This document shows, piece by piece, positions 58,101 to 64,000 of a DNA stretch of 64,000 nucleotides (position 1 is the first letter of the stretch; each line of letters opens with the position of its first letter). The notes below the pieces were generated by a model. It was not told where the DNA came from, did not search any database, and saw only the letters and a program-made list of their open reading frames with translations. A program made the position numbers and the translations under genes. The DNA is from Takakia lepidozioides (Eukaryota; Streptophyta; Takakiopsida; Takakiales; Takakiaceae), in assembly GCA_030704615.1 (NCBI GenBank), contig CM060733.1:32364001-32428000 (forward strand), written 5' to 3'.

Positions 58101-60406
58101 GGCAGTAGTGGCCATGGAACTGGATGATTGGGCTGAGTACTCTCGCATTCGTGCTGAGGGACGGGCTGGTTTCGGTCGAAACCGATCCACTATTGACCAC
58201 ATCTTCACTCTTCAAGTTATGGTGGAAAGTGCACGCTATGACAAAAGAATGGTCTATGTTTGCTTCGTGGACTTTCACAAAGCCTTTGATTCAGTTCCTC
58301 GGGACCTTCTCTTCCAACGGCTCCATAGAGTGGAAGTCCCTCCAGACATCCTTTGTGCCATCTCTTCTATGTATGAGATTGTCACTGGCATGGTCAACGT
58401 CGCTGGTGAATTCTCAGCCGAGATCCACAGCAACATTGGAGTCAAACAGGGCTGCCCCCTTTCACCTACCCTGTTCGGGATCTACATTGACGCCTTGGAG
58501 AATTACATATCAAAAAACCATGGGGTTGGGGTCCCATTGGATGGGGGACCAACCCAATCAGATCTCCTCTATGCTGATGATGTTGCCCTTTTGGCACAAT
58601 CCCCGGTCTTTCTGCAACGCCATCTCAAAATTTTGGAACAGTTCTGCAAAGACTATGGGATGCAGGTCAATCTTAGCAAGACCAAGATCATGGTCTTCAA
58701 TGGCCAGGCTGATCGTAGATTCATCTTCAACCAGCAGGAAATTGAGATTGTGAAATCATACCGGTACCTAGGTCTGGTTATCCACTCCCCCAAGTTTCAC
58801 TTTGCAGCCACTGCCTTGGACAGGTTGACTAAAGGTAAGGCGGCCTCCGTCCGCCTTCAGGCCAAATGCAAGCAAATACATCTGCGGCATCCCCCGACCA
58901 AAAAGTGGCTGTTTGACACCGTCGTCAGCCCTGCTACCATCTATGGTTGTGAGTTCTGGGCACCTGGTGTCCCTGTCTCCTGGTGGGAAAAGAATTTGGA
59001 ACCATTACAGGCATCTTTTCTCCATGCAATGCTTGGCGCCAGGAGCACAACTCCATCTCAGATCCTAGGTGCAGAGTTCGCATGTGTACCATTGCAATCC
59101 GAGGCCCTCTTCAGGCTTACAATCTTTCTCCATAGATTGCAGGCCCTTCCACCCAAAGGGCTAGTGGCAAGGGCCCTCACAACATCTATGAGGCTCAAAG
59201 CTGCAGGTTAACTCCTGGTATGCTCGAGTGGACAGTTTATTTCAACGTAACGGACTTTCTACTGCTTTCCTATTACCAATGAACCCAGATGAGGTGGACA
59301 TCACATCCAGACATGACCGCAACAGACTCATTCGGAGAGAGCTTATGGAATTACATGTCAAGAGAACTTGGATGCTACCCAATCTCACGACAAAGCTCCA
59401 CTTCTATCGAGAGACATTCTTGGTGCTCCGCGATGATAGAATCTTGAGACCAAATTACCTTTCAGCACCCTTATCTCCTTCCCTCTTGAGGGCATTGGGG
59501 CGGTTCAGGGTGGGTTCCCACAACCTACGGATAGAGACTGGCAGATGGGAAAAACCTGCAACGGGAGGACCGCCTATGTCCAGCTTGCATAGTGCGCAGC
59601 AAGGAAATTGAAACTGAAGAACACTTCTTCTTCTACTGCCCTCTATACTACGAGATCCGTGGGAGATTTCACTGTTTATTCAGTGGAACCCAAACTCTCA
59701 CTGATGTCTTTCACTATGAGGATCAAAAATGCATGGCAGCCTACCTACACGAGGCCTTCACCCTTAGACAATCGCTAGAACATTAATTGTGGTTTCTGGA
59801 TTTGTTCCTCTCTCATGTTTTCTTCCATTTTGTCCCATAAGCTCTACGAGCTTTCCGCGGACGTTATAAAGCACCATTTCATTCATTTCATTTCAAACAG
59901 GTCAGAAATGTAGGAGAGATGCAGCCTTTTCCTCTACATTTCTCTTAGATGATCTTTCTAAGCTGGTCAACGGCTATCTGGAAAACTCATATCACTTGTC
60001 TGTTCCATGGTAAGTCATACTACCGGTGTCACCCCCTGACAAAGGTAGTTTCTGTCCCTTAGTGTTCCGCTCAAACTGAGCGCGGGTTCAATGGCCACAA
60101 GGCTACGGCAAACAATGTCTTATGAGTACATTCTAAGCTGGTCAATGTAGATATTTGTGTATGTACTGATATTGTTTTTCCTCTGCTATTTAAGTCAACT
60201 AGACAATCGACATTTGCTAATCGCAGTCAGAACTTGATCATCTATCTACTGGTGTCTGCTGTGGTGTTTGTATGAGGTTGCAAAACTTTATTCTACTTGC
60301 AATAACCTTGTTCATCCGTTTGCAGACTTGTCAGGGATGTGGGGTCCATTTGAACACATGTCCGATCTGTCGTCAAAAGATTACTACGAAGATTCGACTG
60401 TACTGA
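49145..60406 (+). CDS. RGLG: RGLG-type RING E3 ubiquitin ligase with copine/vWA domain
   Basis: Eleven exons join in phase to 466 residues: 49145-49333, 49628-49712, 50099-50239, 50819-50932, 51344-51441, 51688-51767, 51916-52021, 56234-56361, 57130-57451, 57786-57842, 60326-60406. Order: MGSSQS myristoylation signal (Gly2, Ser6), so membrane attached; copine-type vWA domain with [68 protein letters not shown]; helix [20 protein letters not shown]; Pro/Tyr/Gly-rich linker (exon 9); C-terminal [22 protein letters not shown] | [17 protein letters not shown] ending IRLY. Arabidopsis relatives build K63-type chains and act in auxin, ABA and drought signalling. Introns 7 and 10 contain LINEs, yet every exon and splice site is intact. 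Confidence 0.92.
52080..52689 (-). mobile_element. Internally deleted LINE-B derivative
   Basis: About 600 bases, same strand as and directly downstream of LINE-B. Its left half (52689-52500) is LINE-B 5' leader and start (GGTAAGTC, GCTCAAACTGGGCGCGGG, ATGGCCACAAGGCTACGGCA); its right half (52490-52080) is the LINE-B 3' coding end and UTR ([41 protein letters not shown]). Everything between is deleted, which gives a short non-autonomous form. Confidence 0.75.
52757..53968 (-). pseudogene. LINE-B ORF, RT second half and zinc region
   Basis: 403 codons: [40 protein letters not shown] (FADD catalytic box), [54 protein letters not shown] (C-x2-C ... H-x4-C zinc motif). It follows the deletion that removed the first half of the palm. 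Confidence 0.8.
53931..56012 (-). pseudogene. LINE-B ORF, endonuclease and first half of RT
   Basis: Open for 693 codons. Endonuclease: [56 protein letters not shown] (GDFN and SDH catalytic motifs). RT start: [60 protein letters not shown]. Then the frame ends and the palm with the motif A Asp is absent. This is a different LINE lineage from the L1-type copies at 6622 and 40930. Confidence 0.8.
57865..59211 (+). pseudogene. LINE-A reverse transcriptase, largely open
   Basis: 448 codons without a stop: [60 protein letters not shown] (motif A Asp), [33 protein letters not shown] (intact YADD), [35 protein letters not shown]. Frame is lost near 59211 and the zinc-like end ([15 protein letters not shown]) follows at 59592. 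The endonuclease is missing by 5' truncation, so the copy is not autonomous, but the polymerase core is the best preserved in the window. Confidence 0.8.
57880..59905 (+). mobile_element. LINE-A, long 5'-truncated copy, sense in RGLG intron 10
   Basis: RT-encoding element with the same 3' end as the short copies at 22840, 31263 and 34640: GTCCCATAAGCTCTACGAGC, TTTCCGCGGACGTTATAAAG, then CATTT pentamers at 59875-59900. The 5' border near 57880-57895 is estimated from where RT similarity begins. It lies in the 2.5 kb intron between the two RING exons. Confidence 0.85.
59974..60130 (+). mobile_element. Solo LINE-B 5'-leader unit with target duplication
   Basis: Contains ATCTGGAAAAC, GGTAAGTCATACTACCGG, CCGCTCAAACTGAGCGCGGG, ATGGCCACAAGGCTACGGCA and CTTATGAGTACA, matching the LINE-B leader and start of its ORF. 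TTCTAAGCTGGTCAA occurs just before (near 59958-59972) and just after (near 60131-60145), a probable 15-bp target duplication, as LINE machinery makes. Confidence 0.65.
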
Positions 60407-60929
60407 CGTTCAGTCACTTCAAAAAACATATTTGGAGTGTGGGTTACAAGAGCATCTTTGTACAATATCTTCTTGCAGTGTATCATGCATTATCCAGAGG
60501 TACAGGTTGCTAGTTATTTTTACCTGAGTCTAGAAAGGTTATGTAGTTGTATTAAATGAGGGGCTACCTCAGAGCTCTGTCTTTCCCCTTCGCATAATCT
60601 CTTTCTGCACTTAAGTACCACTGATTACAAGCAGAGTGCTCTGAGAGTCAAAGTCTGATTGTGCCTTTCAATTTTAGCCCCTCAATGTTACATTAGCTTT
60701 TAAGGGCTGTACGAAGGTATAGAACCGCATGCCACTCAATGTAGGTGCAGTTCTGTCAGCAGTTGTTTACTCGGTTAGAGTGGGCTTGTTCTTTTATGCT
60801 TGATTAATGTAAGCATGTGCCACTGGAAAAAAGCTTAATGGATTCATGGTTTATGTGTCGCTGTACTGCTGGTTGCATGCTGGCCAAATTTCCTATGACA
60901 GTCCTGATTTCATTCTCTTCAGACCTCTC
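60407..60929. other. RGLG 3' flank
   Basis: Contains the RGLG 3' UTR; no other gene or repeat recognised. Confidence 0.5.
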
Positions 60930-61115
60930 TATAGAGGAACGTGACTGACCTTGTGTGAAGGGCTTGCTAGAGGATAATCTGGAAAGGCCCAACTAGTTGT
61001 TTATATCAAGGTAAGTCACACTACCGGAGTGACCCCTCACAAAGGTAATTTCTGGTCCCTTTATTCCGCTCAAATTGGGCAAGGGGTCTATGGCCACAAG
61101 GCTACGGCAAACACC
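60930..61115 (+). mobile_element. LINE-B 3'/5'-leader unit beside the PPO fragment
   Basis: Starts with TGTGTGAAGGGCTTGCTAGA, GGATAATCTGGAAAGG (as at the LINE-B 3' end) followed by GGTAAGTCACACTACCGG ... ATGGCCACAAGGCTACGGCA (leader). The same 3'-then-5' order occurs at 52720-52500. It ends exactly where the polyphenol oxidase similarity begins. Confidence 0.6.
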
Positions 61116-61117
61116 TT

Positions 61118-61810
61118 ACGAAATTTCGCTACAAGTACGAAGAGGTAGAGAATGACTGGCTCTCGTTCAAGTCTACCCGTCTGAACACCAAGCCGGCTCC
61201 AGTTTCAGTGTCTTCAGATTGTGCTCTAGAGTTCTTGGAGCAACTCGTGAGGGGCATAGCCAAGCTTGCAAGGTTCAGCGTCCCTTCATGGCAGACAGAG
61301 CAAACCGCCAAGGATTGTGATTTGATTGCCACACGAGGACCAGAAATGCTGCATATAATTAGAAACATTACTCTTACTGATGCAGTTTTACCGGCTCACA
61401 TCTCAAGGCCAGTGCCCATTATCATTCAAACCAGGGAGACTGAAGCTTTTGAATTGCAACAAGAGGAACCAGGATTTCAAGAAGAGGTCCTTGCCATTGA
61501 AGGCATAAGGATACCATCAGGTAAACCATCAGGGTTTGTCTTGTTTTTGAATTTGCCCAAGGTGGACGAGCATACACCCTGGAGTTGTACAGAATATGCA
61601 GGCGCTTTCTCCCCCTATCCGACTGCTGGAAATTCACGAGAACACGCTAGTAGCCGCGATTATTCCTTCAAGGTAGGCATCAGCTCAAAGCTGAAGCAGC
61701 TTGGCCTTGAGAAGGAGCCCAGTATTCTGGTTAGTCTTGTGCCTAGAAGGAAGAGGAATGATGATACTGCCATCGTCATTCAATCCATCCGGATAGAGCT
61801 TGCCCAATAA
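61118..61810 (+). pseudogene. Polyphenol oxidase C-terminal fragment (DWL and KFDV regions)
   Basis: Open frame beginning FRYKYEEVENDWLSF, similar to the YxYxxVxxPWL segment (PPO DWL domain), and ending with the KFDV-type region: GFVLFLNLPKVDEHTPW, EYAGAFSPYP, FKVGISSKLKQLGLEKEPSI, LVSLVPRRKR, VIQSIRIELAQ. In intact PPOs this C-terminal part shields the di-copper active site of a plastid-lumen enzyme that oxidises phenols to quinones. The catalytic CuA/CuB domains are missing; a LINE-B unit abuts the 5' edge. The frame itself has no stop until 61810, so decay of this part is recent or it is still read. Confidence 0.65.
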
Positions 61811-62639
61811 CATCATGGAGACTCCTGACCATATAAAAATACCAACTGTAGCTACTAAAGTTGGATAGAGTGTGTGGGAAAAAAATGGCCAAAAATTCAG
61901 GATTCTCCTGTGGGGATTCACTTTCGAAGCAAGGGGGGTCTGGACATGGTGGCAGCTAGAGGTGTTGTAGTTCGTTAGTGCAGAGATTCAGCTCTATCTA
62001 AAATGGAGGGACAAGGGAATACTAGCTAGCTATTAAATACTTGGGGAAAATATGCTTTTCAGAAGATACTAGGATCTGAACAAATCCGAATCAAACGATT
62101 GACTTGCATATTTGTGGAATTGAGTTGATTTAGTTCTCAACTGTTATGTGACACTAACAAGTCCAGTCACAGTTTCTGGGCAGAAGAGAATGACATCTTG
62201 CATCATGAGCTGATTTCTGATGATTGGAAACAGTCTTCAGAGAATTCCTGCACAGTGTGTCAGAGGATTAGATATCAATCTCCCATGACAATATAGACTC
62301 CCCTGAGAGAGTTAGAAATACAAGGCAAAGGGGTAGAATTTCAAAGTTCAGCCTATTACTCCGTAGCCTATGACATTGAGAACTTAGCAAGTGCAATCTG
62401 CAAAGGGAAGCTTGTGCTCATGGCCTGAGAAAGGGGAGACATAGCAGGTGACAAAATGGAGGCACATCACACACAACAACGGGTCATGGATCATCCTGCT
62501 GCAGCACAGACATAAGGGTCATGGAAATTTAGCTACCTGATCAAAGTTGATGCTTGCATACTGTTTTCTCTTCCACTGCAACAGTATGTGGGTCTGAAGT
62601 CGTGCTTGGAATCCGGCCCTCTGGGATGAATCTGGACCC
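61811..62639. other. Spacer, no gene recognised
   Basis: AT-rich stretch with no coding, RNA or repeat signal that could be supported. Confidence 0.5.
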
Positions 62640-62990
62640 ACACTATATCCCTGCTCTTTTCAGCTATAACCGCCTCTGCACCAATCATATCCTCGCCTTG
62701 CTGCTAGCAGCTGACAATAACATCCTAGATTTGTTCTAGCAAACATCCCAACCCCACTATCCACCCATATTGCACTTCCAAGGAGGTCCACCATGCAGCC
62801 AAAATGCTTAACTGTCAGAGTGACACCATGATCTTCACTCATGGAATCAAGTGTCTTCCTTCATCCACCAGGCCAATGTGGCTGCATCCAGAGAGAACAC
62901 ATTCAGTGTTCAGAATGACATCTAGTACAATTCCAGCTTTGACAACACCACCATGAACCTCTTTGCCCATTTCCAAAAATTATGAAACCG
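62640..62990 (-). pseudogene. PPR gene fragment
   Basis: The reverse strand reads MSEDHGVTLTVKHFGCMVDL then LGSA, matching the end-of-repeat block MSRDHG..PTVEHFGCMVDLLGRA of the PPR gene at 24918. Upstream (62990-62880) holds remains of GKEVH and following repeat sequence. Frames are broken on both sides. It is an isolated remnant 36 kb from the PPR locus. Confidence 0.6.
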
Positions 62991-63175
62991 CCTCGATGCA
63001 CCCCTACTTACTCATTGAGGGCTTTCCAGCACGGAGGCCTTGCGGTTTGGGAGATCAACAAACAAACCAAAACAAAACAAACATATTGATAAGGTGGAGG
63101 AAAAAAATTAAACTAGTTTGTCAACACAGTGGGAAAACTTGTATAAGCAAATGCTTGCTACCAGCTTGAGGGAAG

Positions 63176-63490
63176 ATGAGCAGGGGGTGTGGAAGGAACG
63201 AAGGGGGATTAGCCGGATGGATGAGAGAGTTTAGCCACCCACTGTTGTGCAATTTTGTGAGCGAATTTCGTGGCGAAAAATGGCAAAACTACAAAGGGGG
63301 AGAGAGAAAGAGAGCTATGGCGATGGCCTTGCTGCCCTCCGTCTCCCTCCGCTCTCCCTCTCATTCCCTACCTCTGATCTCACCGTCTCTGCCTCTCCAC
63401 TTCCACTTCCACTTCCACTTCCACTATGGTGACCATCCACCTTCTAGCCATTCACCTTCCAAAGGTGAGTTAAACAAGATAGTCTCTTAG
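63176..63490 (+). other. Possible first exon with transit-peptide-like start, or LTR sequence
   Basis: From an ATG near 63316 the frame reads MAMALLPSVSLRSPSHSLPL, Ser/Leu/Pro-rich without acidic residues, like a plastid transit peptide, then a His-Phe run caused by four or five CACTTC hexamers (63396-63425) and a donor AAAG|GTGAGT at 63464. The copia LTR edge lies only 90 bases further on, so this may be a gene interrupted by the element, or simply LTR sequence. Confidence 0.3.
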
Positions 63491-64000
63491 ACTTCTAAGC
63501 CTTTGGCCTTCAAGACTTTTAGTCTTCTAGATATGTTTAATTACTTCTAACACTCCCACTCAATTAAACCATATCATTGAGCTACTTCGTTTGTCTTTGG
63601 AGAAGAGACATCAAGTAAGGCTGAACACTTCATGTGTTTTGTTTATGGTAGACTCTTCGTCAAAACATCCGCAACCATATCTCCTGTAGCACAATAGATC
63701 ATCTTGATCTCTCCCTTACATACAACTTCCCGTATGTAGTGATGTTGCACTTCAATGTGCTTCGTCCTTGAATGATACTTCGGATTCTGACTTAGTGCAA
63801 TCGCACTTTGATTGTCACAATAGAGAGTCGTAGGTAGTGATTGAAGATTATCCAAATCTCCAAGCAACTTCCGTAACCAAATAGCCTCATTTGCTGCTTG
63901 TGTAATGGACATGTACTCAGCTTCTGTTGATGACAACGATGTTGCAACTTGTCGTTTGCTAAACCAAGATACAGCTCCACCTGCTAGGAGAAAACAATGG
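63465..64000 (-). mobile_element. Ty1/copia retrotransposon, 3' end
   Basis: RNase H coding sequence (63980-63643) is followed on the reverse strand by a purine-rich TTGAGTGGGAG (63563-63553) and then TGTTAGAAGTAATTAAAC, a typical polypurine tract and copia 3' LTR start at 63552. The LTR's far end is uncertain (somewhere below 63552). The rest of the element lies right of the window. Confidence 0.8.
63643..63936 (-). CDS. Ty1/copia RNase H, C-terminal part of pol
   Basis: 97 codons from a Met in the frame: SSTEAEYMSITQAANEAIWL (the Glu helix of copia RNase H), LYCDNQSAIALSQNPKYHSR (catalytic Asp), TKHIEVQHHYIREVV and DMVADVLTKSLP, the almost invariant copia pol end. The enzyme degrades the RNA template in particles. 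No stop or shift is visible in this part, so the element may be young. The frame breaks or shifts near 63940-63980. Confidence 0.88.
   Translation of the reverse strand: MSSTEAEYMSITQAANEAIWLRKLLGDLDNLQSLPTTLYCDNQSAIALSQNPKYHSRTKHIEVQHHYIREVVCKGEIKMIYCATGDMVADVLTKSLP

Overview
This is a nuclear window from a plant, most likely a seedless land plant with swimming sperm such as a fern. The genes have canonical GT-AG introns and plant-specific family members (an RGLG-type E3 ligase, PLS-class PPR proteins, an ACOS5-like acyl-CoA ligase, TOM20 and polyphenol oxidase remnants). It also carries an apparently intact CFAP53-like axonemal gene, which seed plants without flagella do not need. Most of the DNA is transposable elements, many nested or broken.

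Layout. 1-5975: reverse-strand Ty3/gypsy element with a probable 2.5 kb LTR. 6320-6614: palindromic GC-rich block and a 44-base C run. 6622-22612: an L1-type LINE split by an 11.7 kb insertion (9704-21437). The insertion is a Mutator-like DNA transposon flanked by an 11-bp target duplication. It carries a reverse-strand DDE/SWIM transposase and, divergently, a multi-exon gene whose product combines a ParB-like segment, AT-hook-like basic stretches and an amino-methyltransferase-like segment. Between them lie fifteen 116-bp repeats, each containing a long palindrome. This assembly is the most unusual thing in the window.

22613-29700: tRNA-Gly-like remnant, TOM20 pseudogene, a 617-residue PPR gene and a decayed PPR copy, and a C3HC zinc-finger fragment. 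29751-30521: histone H3 with a promoter OCT motif. 31986-34301: CFAP53-like gene (reverse). 36127-39705: acyl-CoA ligase (reverse, 7 exons, 559 residues). 40930-43761: second decayed L1-type LINE. 44048-48646: pieces of at least three unrelated host genes between 25-bp perfect inverted repeats, possibly a Pack-type capture. 49145-60406: an intact RGLG-like ubiquitin ligase gene (11 exons, 466 residues) with one LINE antisense in intron 7 and another sense in intron 10. 60930-64000: polyphenol oxidase C-terminal fragment, PPR fragment and the end of a reverse-strand Ty1/copia element.

The genes that look functional are the PPR gene, H3, CFAP53-like, acyl-CoA ligase and RGLG. They are unrelated in pathway and simply neighbours. 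Exon models were made by eye from splice consensus and reading-frame continuity. All family names rest on motif recognition, not on database searches.
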